A DNA stretch of 64,000 bases from Collimonas antrihumi (GTDB taxonomy: Bacteria; Pseudomonadota; Gammaproteobacteria; Burkholderiales; Burkholderiaceae_D), in the NCBI RefSeq assembly GCF_018304965.1, contig NZ_JAGQED010000003.1:62001-126000 (forward strand). Reading direction: 5' to 3'. Positions within the stretch are counted from its first letter, which is position 1. Every line of letters begins with the position of its first letter. The notes beneath the pieces were generated by a model. It did not search any database, was not told the origin of the DNA, and worked only from the letters and a program-made list of their open reading frames with translations. The position numbers were made by a program, and so were the translations under genes. Below are positions 44,413-53,435 of this stretch, in pieces.

Positions 44413-45093
44413 TCATCGCGATTGCCTGCGCCGCTGGCTTTTCGGCAGCAGGCGGCCGGCGATCAGCAACACCACAATGCAGGTCGCCGAAGTAATCAGC
44501 ACCAGCAGGTTGGCAGTCTGGTCGTCGCCGGCTTGTACGGCCTCATAAATGGCGACCGATAAGGTCTGGGTGCGGCCTGGCAGATTGCCGGCGATCATCA
44601 GGGTGGCGCCGAACTCGCCTAATGCCCGGGCGAAGGCCAGCAATACACCTGCAGCAATACCCTTGGACGCTAACGGCAAAGTGACGCGGAAGAACACGCC
44701 GGCTTGCGACACACCCAGCACGCGGGCGGCATTTTCGAGTTGTACATCGACATTGTCAAAGGCGGCGCGGGCTGATTTCAGGACCAGCGGGAAGGCAACG
44801 ATGGTGGCGGCGATCACCGCGCCTTGCCAGGTGAATACCAGCTCGATGCCCCATTTTTCCAGCCAGGCGCCGAACACGCCGCGGCGGCCCAGCAGCACCA
44901 GCAGATAATAGCCAAGCACTGTCGGCGGCAATACCAGCGGCAGGGTCAGGATAGCATCCACCAGATCGCGCGCTGGCGAGCGCCAGCGCGACAAGCCATA
45001 GGCGGCAGCGACACCGAACAGCATGTTAAGCAGTGTCGCCCAGCCTGCAACTTTCAACGACAGCGTCAGGGCAACCCATACTCCGCTGTTCAT
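44413..45093 (-). CDS. modB: Molybdate ABC transporter permease
   Basis: The 226-aa protein has about five membrane helices, the ModB start '[33 protein letters not shown]' with '[22 protein letters not shown]', and the coupling loop '[28 protein letters not shown]'. It would pass molybdate (or tungstate) through the inner membrane. It sits between modA and modC. Confidence 0.94.
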   Translation of the reverse strand: MNSGVWVALTLSLKVAGWATLLNMLFGVAAAYGLSRWRSPARDLVDAILTLPLVLPPTVLGYYLLVLLGRRGVFGAWLEKWGIELVFTWQGAVIAATIVAFPLVLKSARAAFDNVDVQLENAARVLGVSQAGVFFRVTLPLASKGIAAGVLLAFARALGEFGATLMIAGNLPGRTQTLSVAIYEAVQAGDDQTANLLVLITSATCIVVLLIAGRLLPKSQRRRQSR

Positions 45094-45162
45094 GGTTTTT
45101 GCTTTCTATTCACTGCTTACCCTTGATGCTGTGCTGAAGAGCTTGACGATAACACTCTGTCA

Positions 45163-45936
45163 TCAGGGTTTCAAGAAGCCATAGCGCGCCAGTGTGGCCT
45201 GGCCGGTCGGCGACAGAACATACGCGACGAATTTGGTTGCCATGTCAGCTTGCCTGGTATTGGCGGTGACGGCGATCGGGTAGCTGACTGTGGTTTGGGC
45301 AGGTACGCGCATTGCAACCTTGACCTTGTCCGGCATGATCGCGGCATCGGTGGAAAAAACGAAACCGGCTTCGACTTCGCCGCGCGCCACATAATCCAGG
45401 CTCTGCCGTACGTTTTGCGCTGGCACGCCCTTGGCGGCAACCGCATCCCACAGGTTCGCGTGTTCCAGCGCAGCCTTGGTGTAACGGCCGACCGGCACCG
45501 AAGCCGGATTGCCGTATGCGATGCGCTTGACCGCCGGCTGGGTCAGATCCTGCAATTGCTGGATGTGCAGCTGGCTATCGGCCGGCACGATCAGCACGAT
45601 CTGGTTATTCGCAAAGTTCTTGCGGCTGCCGGCGACCACCGCTTTTTCAGCTTCGGCCTTGTTCATGGCTTCCTGGTCGGCGGAAGCAAATACGTCTGCC
45701 GGCGCGCCTTTGACGATTTGCTGCAGCAAGACGTCGGATGCAGCGAAGTTGAGTATCACCTTGGTATCCGGATATTGGGCTTCAAACGACTGGCCCAGAT
45801 CTCTGAAAGCATTGGTCAGGCTGGCGGCAGCCGAAACTACCAGATCGGCCGCATGCACTGCCGGCGTCAGCAGCATCAGAGGGAGGGCGCTAGCAAGAAC
45901 GAGGCGTTTAAGAGGAAGTAACATCCGAAGCAACAT
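45163..45936 (-). CDS. modA: Molybdate-binding periplasmic protein
   Basis: ModA (257 aa) has a signal peptide ending 'PAVHAADL' and the oxyanion-binding pattern 'VVSAAASLTNAFRDLGQSFEAQYP', 'LNFAASDVLLQQIVKGAPADVFASAD', 'GNPASVPVGRYTKAAL' and 'EAGFVFSTDA'. AGGAG lies 8 nt before the ATG at 45936; an earlier in-frame ATG adds a non-signal-like extension. It leads the modABC operon and is divergent from modE. Confidence 0.94.
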   Translation of the reverse strand: MLLRMLLPLKRLVLASALPLMLLTPAVHAADLVVSAAASLTNAFRDLGQSFEAQYPDTKVILNFAASDVLLQQIVKGAPADVFASADQEAMNKAEAEKAVVAGSRKNFANNQIVLIVPADSQLHIQQLQDLTQPAVKRIAYGNPASVPVGRYTKAALEHANLWDAVAAKGVPAQNVRQSLDYVARGEVEAGFVFSTDAAIMPDKVKVAMRVPAQTTVSYPIAVTANTRQADMATKFVAYVLSPTGQATLARYGFLKP

Positions 45937-46147
45937 CGCAATATCTCCTGGGCGGCAAATGGCAAAAAGGCAAAAAGGCAAAAACGAAATATATGGCAGG
46001 ATACAGCGCAGGTCAACTTTAATAATATTTGCACCGAGTTGAAACGGGGTTGGAAGCGCGTTGAAACACCGTGAAATCCTGCTGGCGCAGCGTGCTTGTC
46101 AATAAAATACCTGAATCGCTGCCGGCCTCCTTGCTACAATCCCGCAT

Positions 46148-46516
46148 ATGGCAAATTCCAAATCGATTCGACTCAGAGTGATGCAGGGCGACGCAATCGC
46201 CTTCGGTCCTGGCAAGGCGGCGCTGTTGCTAGCCATCCATCAAAGCGGTTCGATTTCTGCTGCTGCGCGCGCTATCGGCATGTCTTATCGCCGCGCCTGG
46301 CTGCTGGTAGAGGCAATGAACCAATGCTTCAAGTCGCCGCTGGTGGCGACCGCGACTGGCGGCGCAAAAGGCGGCGGCGCACAAGTCACGCCAATCGGGC
46401 ATGAGATCATCGCCCGTTATCAAGCAATGCAAATCAAGGCGGAAGCGGCGGTGGCTGCCGATATGGCGTATTTCGACGCGCTGATGGCGGCGCCTGATAG
46501 CCCGGCAGCCCAGTAG
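46148..46516 (+). CDS. modE: ModE-type regulator, DNA-binding domain only
   Basis: The 122-aa protein is the ModE N-terminal domain: 'GPGKAALLLAIHQSGSISAAARAIGMSYRRAWLLVEAMNQCF' followed by 'VATATGGAKGGGAQVTPIGHEIIARYQ'. The molybdate-binding di-MOP half found in E. coli ModE is missing. It is divergent to modA. The 210-bp gap between holds three GGCAAAAA repeats at 45960-45985 and a weak ATATAT-N6-ATA match at 45990, but no clear ModE box. Confidence 0.88.
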   Translation: MANSKSIRLRVMQGDAIAFGPGKAALLLAIHQSGSISAAARAIGMSYRRAWLLVEAMNQCFKSPLVATATGGAKGGGAQVTPIGHEIIARYQAMQIKAEAAVAADMAYFDALMAAPDSPAAQ

Positions 46517-46566
46517 CCAGGTAACGCGGCAGTATCCCAACCACTATCTCCTTGCCATCGCACATT

Positions 46567-48318
46567 ATGCTCCCACGTAGCACGCTCTTAAGATACCGGA
46601 TTCGCCTGCAGCGGCAGTTCCATTTTTCGGAAAGCCACTCGATGCTGTTATGGGCAGCGGTGGTTGGTTTCCTGGGGGCGCTGGCGACGATGCTTTTCCG
46701 TGAGTGCATCTACGGCTTGCAGCAGCTGCTGACTGGCCAGAGCGGCAGTTTTGTCGCCATGGCCAAAAGCTTGCCGTGGCCGATGCGGTTGTTGTTGCCG
46801 GCCGCCGGTGGCTTGATAGCCGGCGCGATCCTGTTGCTGGCGAAGCGCATGCCGTCCAGCGCTACCTCGGACTACATGGAAGCGGTAGCGATTGGCGACG
46901 GCAACATTCCGGTGCGGCAGAGTTTGTTGCGTAGTTTGTCTTCGCTGGCGACAGTGGTCAGCGGCGGTTCGATCGGGCGCGAAGGGCCGATGGTGCAGCT
47001 GGCGGCGCTGGCGGCATCGCTGGTGGGCCGTTTCACGCACTTCAACCCGGCGCGCTTGCGCCTGCTGGTGGCGTGCGGCGCGGCGGCCGGGATTACCTCT
47101 GCCTACAACGCGCCGATTGCCGGCGCATTTTTCGTGACTGAAATCGTGCTGGGTGCGATTGTCATGGAGAGTTTCGGGCCGGTGGTGGTGGCCTCGGTGG
47201 TCGCCAACATCACCATGCGCGAATTGCCCGGCTACCATCCGGCCTATGAGATGCCGCCGTTCCCGCCGATCGCCGGCATCGAGATCTTGTGGTTCGTGTT
47301 GCTAGGCATTATGGCCGGCATCGCCGCACCGCAATTCCTGCGTTTGCTGGGATTTTCCAAAAAACTGTTTACCAAGACCGCGTTGCCGTTACCGCTTCGG
47401 CTGGGCCTGGGTGGCTTGCTGGTAGGCCTGATTTCGATCTGGGTGCCGGAGGTCTGGGGTAACGGCTATAGCGTGGTCAATTCGCTGCTGCATACGCCTT
47501 GGCTGTGGTGGAGCGTATTGCTGATGCTGTTGTTCAAGGTGGTGGCCACCGCTATCACCACCGGCTCCGGCGCGGTCGGCGGCATCTTCACGCCGACGCT
47601 GTTTGTCGGCGCCGCCATCGGTTATCTGTTTGGCCAGGCGTTGCATGTCGTGCTGCCAGCCACCACCTCGGCGCCGTTTGCCTATGCGATGGTGGGCATG
47701 GGCGCGTTCCTGGCGGCGGCGACCAGCGCGCCGCTGATGGCGATCCTGATGATTTTCGAGATGACCTTGAGCTATCAGGTGGTGTTGCCGCTGATGTTGT
47801 CCTGCGTGGTGGCTTACTTCATTGCGCGCAGTATCAACGGCGCTTCCATGTACGACATCACGATCAAGCGGAATCGCGACGCGCAAGAGCGGATACGCCT
47901 GCGCGGCATCCACATGAGCGAACTGATCCGGCCGGCGGATACCGTGCTGCCGCTGACGGCATCGTTTGCTGAAATCAGCGGGCTGTTCCTGAAATATCCG
48001 GTTAAATATATTTACATCGTCGACCAGCGCTATCGCTATTGCGGCGTGGTGGCGTTGCAAGACATTACTTCCTGCCTGCTGGAGAAGAGCGATACGCAAA
48101 CGCGGGTGGCGGAAGATTTTGTGCGGCGCGAATTCCTGCATGTGGTGACGCCGGAGATGTCCCTGGGGGATGCGTTGCAGTCTTTCCTGGATCATCAGGG
48201 CGAGCGGTTGCCGGTGGTGCGCAGCCATGAGGATCCGGAATTGTTGGGCGCGGTCTACAAGACCTCCTTGCTGGATGCGTATTTCCGGCTGGATCGCGCG
48301 CAAGAGCTGCATGCATAG
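46567..48318 (+). CDS. ClcB-like ClC channel/antiporter with CBS domains
   Basis: The ~583-aa protein has the ClC fold: about 10-12 membrane helices, the ion-pathway motifs 'VSGGSIGREGPMVQLAA' (GREGP), 'SAYNAPIAGAFFVTEI' and 'TTGSGAVGGIFTPTLFVGAAIGYL', followed by a cytoplasmic CBS pair from residue ~445 ('MSELIRPADTVLPLTASFAEISGLF'). It would move chloride across the inner membrane. The ATG at 46567 is chosen; a TTG five codons earlier is possible, and neither has a clear ribosome-binding site. Confidence 0.9.
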   Translation: MLPRSTLLRYRIRLQRQFHFSESHSMLLWAAVVGFLGALATMLFRECIYGLQQLLTGQSGSFVAMAKSLPWPMRLLLPAAGGLIAGAILLLAKRMPSSATSDYMEAVAIGDGNIPVRQSLLRSLSSLATVVSGGSIGREGPMVQLAALAASLVGRFTHFNPARLRLLVACGAAAGITSAYNAPIAGAFFVTEIVLGAIVMESFGPVVVASVVANITMRELPGYHPAYEMPPFPPIAGIEILWFVLLGIMAGIAAPQFLRLLGFSKKLFTKTALPLPLRLGLGGLLVGLISIWVPEVWGNGYSVVNSLLHTPWLWWSVLLMLLFKVVATAITTGSGAVGGIFTPTLFVGAAIGYLFGQALHVVLPATTSAPFAYAMVGMGAFLAAATSAPLMAILMIFEMTLSYQVVLPLMLSCVVAYFIARSINGASMYDITIKRNRDAQERIRLRGIHMSELIRPADTVLPLTASFAEISGLFLKYPVKYIYIVDQRYRYCGVVALQDITSCLLEKSDTQTRVAEDFVRREFLHVVTPEMSLGDALQSFLDHQGERLPVVRSHEDPELLGAVYKTSLLDAYFRLDRAQELHA

Positions 48319-48512
48319 CGCAGTCTGAAACAGAAAATTTGCGGACAATATTGCCAGTTTGATATTTATTTTAGTGGCTCTGAGGCAATATTTCACATAA
48401 ATTTGCTGTCCAGACACTGCGCGGCAGCAAGCTTTGCTCTATATTGGACGCCGGGCCGCCGGTTTTACTACAACAAGCGGCCCGCAGCCAATAACAACTC
48501 TTAGGAGCTTCA

Positions 48513-48767
48513 ATGGAAATTCTGTGGACAATTGTCGTAGGTTTCATAGTTGGCGTGATTGCTAAGTTGATTCATCCAGGGAAGGAGAACATGGGTTTTA
48601 TCATGACTACCTTGCTGGGCATTGCCGGTTCGTTTTTGGCGGGTTATGTCGGCCAGGCTCTGGGCTGGTACCACGCCGGCCAAGGCGCGGGCTTCATCGG
48701 CTCCATCGTTGGCGCTTTCATCCTGTTGCTGATCTACGGCTTTGTCAAAGGCAAGGCAGCGAGCTGA
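48513..48767 (+). CDS. GlsB/YeaQ/YmgE-family membrane protein
   Basis: This 84-aa protein has three hydrophobic segments and the family pattern 'TIVVGFIVGVIAKLIHPGKENMGFIMTTLLGIAGSFLAGYVGQALGWY', then 'GFIGSIVGAFILLLIYG'. Such proteins are transglycosylase-associated-like stress membrane proteins of unknown mechanism. AGGAGCTTCA precedes the ATG. It overlaps the next gene by 1 bp, so both are made together. Confidence 0.9.
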   Translation: MEILWTIVVGFIVGVIAKLIHPGKENMGFIMTTLLGIAGSFLAGYVGQALGWYHAGQGAGFIGSIVGAFILLLIYGFVKGKAAS

Positions 48768-49306
48768 TGCTAGACCGGCTGCGCGGGCGCAAGCCTGCCA
48801 AGGAGGTAGCGGGAATCCTGATTCCCGCTTCCGAACATGCGCTGCACACGGTGCGTCAGCGCTGCCGGCAGATGGTGGCCAAGCGCGCGCTGCTGTCTGC
48901 CGGCGCTTCGGCGCTGCCGATCATGGGCGTCGATATCGCAGTCGATATCCATTTGCTGTCGCGCCTGATCGAAGACATCAATGCCGAATTCGGCATGACG
49001 CCGCAACAGATCGAAAAACTCCAGCCTAAACTCAAGGTGGCAACCTATAGCACGATCGTCGGCCTCGGCAGCACGCTGGTGGGCCGGATGGTGACACGTG
49101 AGCTGATGCTTAAAATCCTCACGCGCAGCGGCGTCAAGCTGGTGTCGAAGAACGCTACCCGGCTGGTGCCTATCGCCGGCCAGATGGTGTCGGCGGCGAT
49201 TGGTTTTTCTGCATTCCGGGCTATCGGAAACCGGCATATCGAAGCTTGCGTCAAGGTGGCCGAAGAGATGTTGAAAATGCAAGCTGAAGATCGCTTGGTC
49301 GAATAG
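48767..49306 (+). CDS. Membrane-associated protein of unknown role, coupled to the GlsB-type gene
   Basis: The 179-aa protein has an amphipathic helical start, 'RALLSAGASALPIMGVDIAVDIHLLSRLIEDINAEFGMTPQQIEKL', a glycine-containing hydrophobic segment 'TIVGLGSTLVGRMV' and a second one 'RLVPIAGQMVSAAIGFSAFRAIG'. The pattern of DUF697/YcjF-like proteins is suggested but not established. Its ATG overlaps the upstream stop (TGATG), so the two likely act in the same membrane response. Confidence 0.75.
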   Translation: MLDRLRGRKPAKEVAGILIPASEHALHTVRQRCRQMVAKRALLSAGASALPIMGVDIAVDIHLLSRLIEDINAEFGMTPQQIEKLQPKLKVATYSTIVGLGSTLVGRMVTRELMLKILTRSGVKLVSKNATRLVPIAGQMVSAAIGFSAFRAIGNRHIEACVKVAEEMLKMQAEDRLVE

Positions 49307-49495
49307 CTTTTCGAATAGCTTTTTCTTATCGATTGCTGCAATGTTAGAATGCGGGTCGTTTGCGCACGGGGCGCTTTGCTGCACTACTTTTTGCACTACG
49401 CAGTTCCCAAGCCACCTCGCCGCACTTCTGCACAGTAGCCGACCGCTTCTTTGATGTAGAGTGTGGCAACACACTTCACCACGATAGAGTTTCCT

Positions 49496-50404
49496 ATGTT
49501 GAGTTACCGCCATGCCTTCCATGCGGGCAATCATGCCGATGTGCTGAAGCACTTGGTCACCATCCAGTTATTGCGTTACCTGGGCCAGAAAGATACCTCC
49601 TACATGGTCATCGACACCCATGCCGGCGCTGGCGTATATGCGCTGGATGGCGGTTATGCGTCGAAAAACGCCGAGTTCGAGACTGGTATCAGCCGCCTTT
49701 GGGATCGCAAGGATCTGCCGCCGGCGGTGGCGGAGTATGTAGACGTAGTCCGCCAGTTGAACCCCGACGGCAAGCTGCGCTACTACCCGGGCTCACCATA
49801 TTGCGCCGATGCCGTCATGCGTGAGCAGGATCGCCTGCGCCTGTTTGAGCTGCATCCGAGCGACGGCAAGATCCTGACCGATAATTTCCGCCGCCTGGAG
49901 GCCGAGCGCAACCCGCGCGGCAATGGCCGCGGTAAACGCGTCATGATCCATCTGGGCGATGGCTTCCTCGGCCTGAAGGCATTGCTGCCGCCGCCATCGC
50001 GCCGCGGCCTGGTGCTGATCGATCCGCCGTATGAGGTCAAGGAAGATTACCGCCACGTCAAGAACACCATTGAAGACGCGCTGATCCGTTTTTCCACCGG
50101 CACCTACGCCGTCTGGTATCCGCTGTTGAACCGGATGGAGTCACGCCAGATGCCGGACAAGCTGAAGCGCATGAAAGCCAACGGCTGGCTGAACGTCACG
50201 CTGACGGTGAAGACGCCATCGCCGGACGGCTTCGGCTTGCACAGCAGCGGCATGTTCGTGATCAACCCGCCATGGACGCTGGAGCCGATGCTGAAAGAAT
50301 TGATGCCTTACCTGGTCAAGGTGCTGGGCACCGATTCCGGCGCCGGCTTTACGCTGGAATCGGGACAGACCAAGGCTGTCGATACCGGCACTCGCCGCGT
50401 ATAA
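49496..50404 (+). CDS. rlmJ: 23S rRNA (adenine(2030)-N6)-methyltransferase
   Basis: RlmJ (302 aa) methylates A2030 of 23S rRNA. The start 'MLSYRHAFHAGNHADVLKHLV' is strongly conserved, motif X/I is 'DTHAGAGVYAL', and the catalytic DPPY motif is 'VLIDPPYEVKEDY'. The ATG at 49496 begins exactly at the conserved N-terminus; a longer frame from 49463 is unlikely. It is a stand-alone gene. Confidence 0.95.
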   Translation: MLSYRHAFHAGNHADVLKHLVTIQLLRYLGQKDTSYMVIDTHAGAGVYALDGGYASKNAEFETGISRLWDRKDLPPAVAEYVDVVRQLNPDGKLRYYPGSPYCADAVMREQDRLRLFELHPSDGKILTDNFRRLEAERNPRGNGRGKRVMIHLGDGFLGLKALLPPPSRRGLVLIDPPYEVKEDYRHVKNTIEDALIRFSTGTYAVWYPLLNRMESRQMPDKLKRMKANGWLNVTLTVKTPSPDGFGLHSSGMFVINPPWTLEPMLKELMPYLVKVLGTDSGAGFTLESGQTKAVDTGTRRV

Positions 50405-50438
50405 GACTGAGTGCAAGGCTGTAGATTTGAGCCCAGGT

Positions 50439-50924
50439 TCAGATTTCAGGTTTGAACGTCAGCACGGCGCCGTTCATGCAATAACGCAGCCCGGTAGGTT
50501 TCGGGCCATCGTCAAATACGTGGCCCAGATGGCCGCCGCAACGGCGGCAATGCACTTCGGTGCGCTTCATGCCGAACGTGGTATCGGTCCTGGTGGCAAT
50601 CGCGTTTGGCAGCGGTTGCCAGAAGCTGGGCCAACCGGTGCCGCTATCGAATTTGTTCCTGGACGAAAAAGCCGCTAAATCGCAACCGGCGCAAAAATAG
50701 GTGCCTGCGCGTTTTTCATGGTCGAGCGGGCTGGAAAACGGCCGCTCCGTACCTTCCTGCCGCAAGATTGCATACTGGACTGCCGTCAGCCGTTGTTTCC
50801 ATTCGGCATCGGTGTGGGTGATTTCAAAGGTTTCAGCGGCAAACCCCCGCCGCCCAAGGATTGCCAGGCCACCCGTCAACATCGCTGCGCCAGTTCTCAA
50901 GATCATATTGCGTCGGCTAACCAT
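50439..50924 (-). CDS. msrB: Exported methionine-R-sulfoxide reductase
   Basis: MsrB reduces methionine-R-sulfoxide in proteins. The 161-aa form here has an N-terminal export signal with a twin-Arg-like '[10 protein letters not shown]' and a hydrophobic core ending 'RRGFAAET', so it should act outside the cytoplasm. Zinc-site cysteines are in 'CAGCDL' and '[12 protein letters not shown]', and the catalytic Cys149 is in 'GLRYCMN'. AAGGAGG lies 7 nt before the ATG at 50924. Confidence 0.93.
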   Translation of the reverse strand: MVSRRNMILRTGAAMLTGGLAILGRRGFAAETFEITHTDAEWKQRLTAVQYAILRQEGTERPFSSPLDHEKRAGTYFCAGCDLAAFSSRNKFDSGTGWPSFWQPLPNAIATRTDTTFGMKRTEVHCRRCGGHLGHVFDDGPKPTGLRYCMNGAVLTFKPEI

Positions 50925-51130
50925 GAGCGCACCTCCTTTGGATTTCAAATTGCGTCATATTGGTATACGAAGAAATAGGAGTTGTGGATGCAAAGGTCGA
51001 TATTGCTCACGCTCTAATTCCAATCTAATCAAAAAGACGGATAATGCGAGTCCTGTTTTAATCGCCTCCGGATTTTTAGACTTCATATATACGCGTTAAT
51101 CAATTGGCATGTATATATAACAACAAAATA

Positions 51131-53416
51131 ATGATAAATATAAAAGAATCTCACTCTGTAGCTAACCGCACCCGCACGTTGCCATTGCCAGCCAGAAAAA
51201 AACTGTTGATTACATTAATTGCCGCAGCCACCGCCCACATGGCGCATGCGCAAAGCATTTCCGATCAAAAAGAGACTGCGGAAAATGTTCCCGCACAGAC
51301 CGGGCAAGCGCAGACCAAAGTGGACAGCGCCCCGACGTTGCCGACCATCACCGTAACCGGTGCCGGACCCGGCGCCGATAGTTATCGCAAGAGATCAGCT
51401 TCGGTTGGGACATTTGGCGAGGCTTCCTTGCTGGATACACCGGCTTCGATTTCAGTCATCACGCGTGGCCAGCTGGACGACCAGCAGTCGCGTTTGCTGA
51501 GTGAAGTAGTGCGCAACGATGCCGCGGTCGGCGACAATTACGCGCCGGTCGGCTACTACGAAAACTTTACCATTCGCGGGTTTGCGCTGGATCTGGCATC
51601 GAGTTACCAGATCAATGGCATGAGCATTGCCGGCGAGCAGAATGTGGCGCTTGAAAATAAAGAGAGCGTTGAAATCCTGAAGGGACTGGCCGGCCTGCAA
51701 AGCGGCATGGCTGCTCCCGGCGGCCTGATCAACTATGTGACCAAGCGTCCGGCCGATGTGCGCTCTGTCACGCTTGAGACGGACTCGCGCGGCTCGCGGT
51801 ACCTGGCGGCCGATATCGGCACCTTGTTCGGCGAGCAAAAACAGTTCGGCATCCGCATCAACGCCGCCCACGAAAGCCTGCATTCGTATGTGAACGACGC
51901 CGACGGCGAGCGCAATTTCGCTTCGCTGGCCGCCGACTGGGTGATCACACCGCAGGCGCGGCTGCAATTCGACGCCGAGTATCAGCATCGCGAGCAACGC
52001 TCCGCACCGGGCTACCAGTTGTTGGGGGGCACGGTCATCCCAAGCAATGTCTCGCCGGAAAAATTGCTCGGCGCGCAACCGTGGGCCAAGCCGGTAACGA
52101 TCAACTCGGTCAACCTGAACCTTCGCCTGGATCTTGACCTGACACCGGACTGGCACGCGTATATGGCGGCCAGCCGCAGCCGGGTGGTGATCGACGATAA
52201 CTCGGCATTTCCGTATGGTTGCGGTTATGGCGCCACCTGCGGCGACGGCGGGACGCCAGCGCGTTATTTCAGTGCCGGCGGCGATTTCGATATCTACGAT
52301 TATCGTTTTCCTGACGACACGCGACGTAACGACCAGTTGCAGGCGGTGCTGCAAGGGCATCTCGATACCGGCAAGCTGCGTCACGACCTGACCTTGGGGG
52401 GAAGCATGTTCCGCCGCACCGTGGCGCAGAGCGATGGCGTCAATGAATTTGTCGGCAGCGACAATATCTACAACCCGAATCCGATCGTCTATGCGCCGTC
52501 GCCGTTGACGCCGGACGCTTCCTATCTGCGCCTGGATAGCCGGCAGAAGGCTTTGTTTGCGGTCGATCGCCTGAGTTTCAATCCGCAATGGCAACTGATC
52601 GCAGGCGCCCGCCAGGTGTGGGTAAATGAACGGGCGCTGGATATTACCGGCGCGGCTACGCGCACCACAGAAAAATCATTGCTGTTGCCGCAGATCGCCC
52701 TGGTATACAAACCGCAAGCGGACCTGACGCTGTACACCAGCTACAGCAAGGGTTTGACGATGGGCGGCCAGGCGCCGTGGTGGACCGAGAATGCCTTTAC
52801 CTTCTTGCCGCCGACCGTGTCGCGTCAGGTTGAAGCCGGCGTCAAATACGACTGGCGCGACCAGCTCAGCCTGAGCGCAGCCATATTCCAGATGACCAAG
52901 CCTTACGAATATCCAATGCCGGACGAGAATGGTTTTACCTATGTCCAGCAAGGTACCGAAACGCATCGCGGGATAGAACTGAGCGCAGCCGGCCAGGTCA
53001 CCAAGCAACTGCGGCTGACGGCCAGCATGGCCATGATTCAGGCACGCGCTGAGGATACCGGCACACCGGCTTATGACGGCCATCAAGCCATCAACGTGCC
53101 GCGGCTGCGCGCCGCCCTGTATGCAGCCTACACGGTGCCGCAGATTACCGGCCTGAGTGTGCTAGGCGGTTGGCAATACAGCGGCACCAAAGCGGCCACG
53201 CGGGAAGGCAACGTCGACGTGCCGGCTTATTCTTTGTTCAATGCCGGCTTGCGTTACAAGACCAGCTTGTCGGGGCATGCTACGGTGGTGCGCCTGAGCG
53301 TGGATAATCTGTTCGACAAGCGTTATTGGAAAGATGTCGGCGAATACATCGGTGACGGCTATCTGCATCTGGGCGCACCGCGTACCGCCCGCTTGTCGGT
53401 TCAGTACGACTTTTGA
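51131..53416 (+). CDS. TonB-dependent siderophore-type receptor leading a kinase-PnuC operon
   Basis: The ~761-aa outer-membrane protein has a signal peptide ending 'AHMAHAQ', a plug ('FGEASLLDTPASISVITRGQLDDQQSRLLSEVVRNDAAVG', 'ENFTIRGFAL', 'EILKGLAGLQSGMAAPGGLINYVTKRP') and a barrel ending 'LSVQYDF'. The plug has the sequence style of siderophore receptors. The start is uncertain: ATG at 51131 or TTG at 51104, neither with a good ribosome-binding site. No Fur box or TPP riboswitch is visible upstream, and the next two genes are a kinase and a PnuC permease, so the cargo may be a vitamin or nucleoside rather than a siderophore. Confidence 0.88.
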   Translation: MINIKESHSVANRTRTLPLPARKKLLITLIAAATAHMAHAQSISDQKETAENVPAQTGQAQTKVDSAPTLPTITVTGAGPGADSYRKRSASVGTFGEASLLDTPASISVITRGQLDDQQSRLLSEVVRNDAAVGDNYAPVGYYENFTIRGFALDLASSYQINGMSIAGEQNVALENKESVEILKGLAGLQSGMAAPGGLINYVTKRPADVRSVTLETDSRGSRYLAADIGTLFGEQKQFGIRINAAHESLHSYVNDADGERNFASLAADWVITPQARLQFDAEYQHREQRSAPGYQLLGGTVIPSNVSPEKLLGAQPWAKPVTINSVNLNLRLDLDLTPDWHAYMAASRSRVVIDDNSAFPYGCGYGATCGDGGTPARYFSAGGDFDIYDYRFPDDTRRNDQLQAVLQGHLDTGKLRHDLTLGGSMFRRTVAQSDGVNEFVGSDNIYNPNPIVYAPSPLTPDASYLRLDSRQKALFAVDRLSFNPQWQLIAGARQVWVNERALDITGAATRTTEKSLLLPQIALVYKPQADLTLYTSYSKGLTMGGQAPWWTENAFTFLPPTVSRQVEAGVKYDWRDQLSLSAAIFQMTKPYEYPMPDENGFTYVQQGTETHRGIELSAAGQVTKQLRLTASMAMIQARAEDTGTPAYDGHQAINVPRLRAALYAAYTVPQITGLSVLGGWQYSGTKAATREGNVDVPAYSLFNAGLRYKTSLSGHATVVRLSVDNLFDKRYWKDVGEYIGDGYLHLGAPRTARLSVQYDF

Positions 53417-53435
53417 TCCGGATCAGGAACGCCGC

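Noticed and set aside
50925-51130. TPP riboswitch ahead of the TonB-kinase-PnuC operon
   Set aside because: No CUGAGA or ACCCUUUGAACCUGA-type core is present, so thiamine control by riboswitch is not supported.
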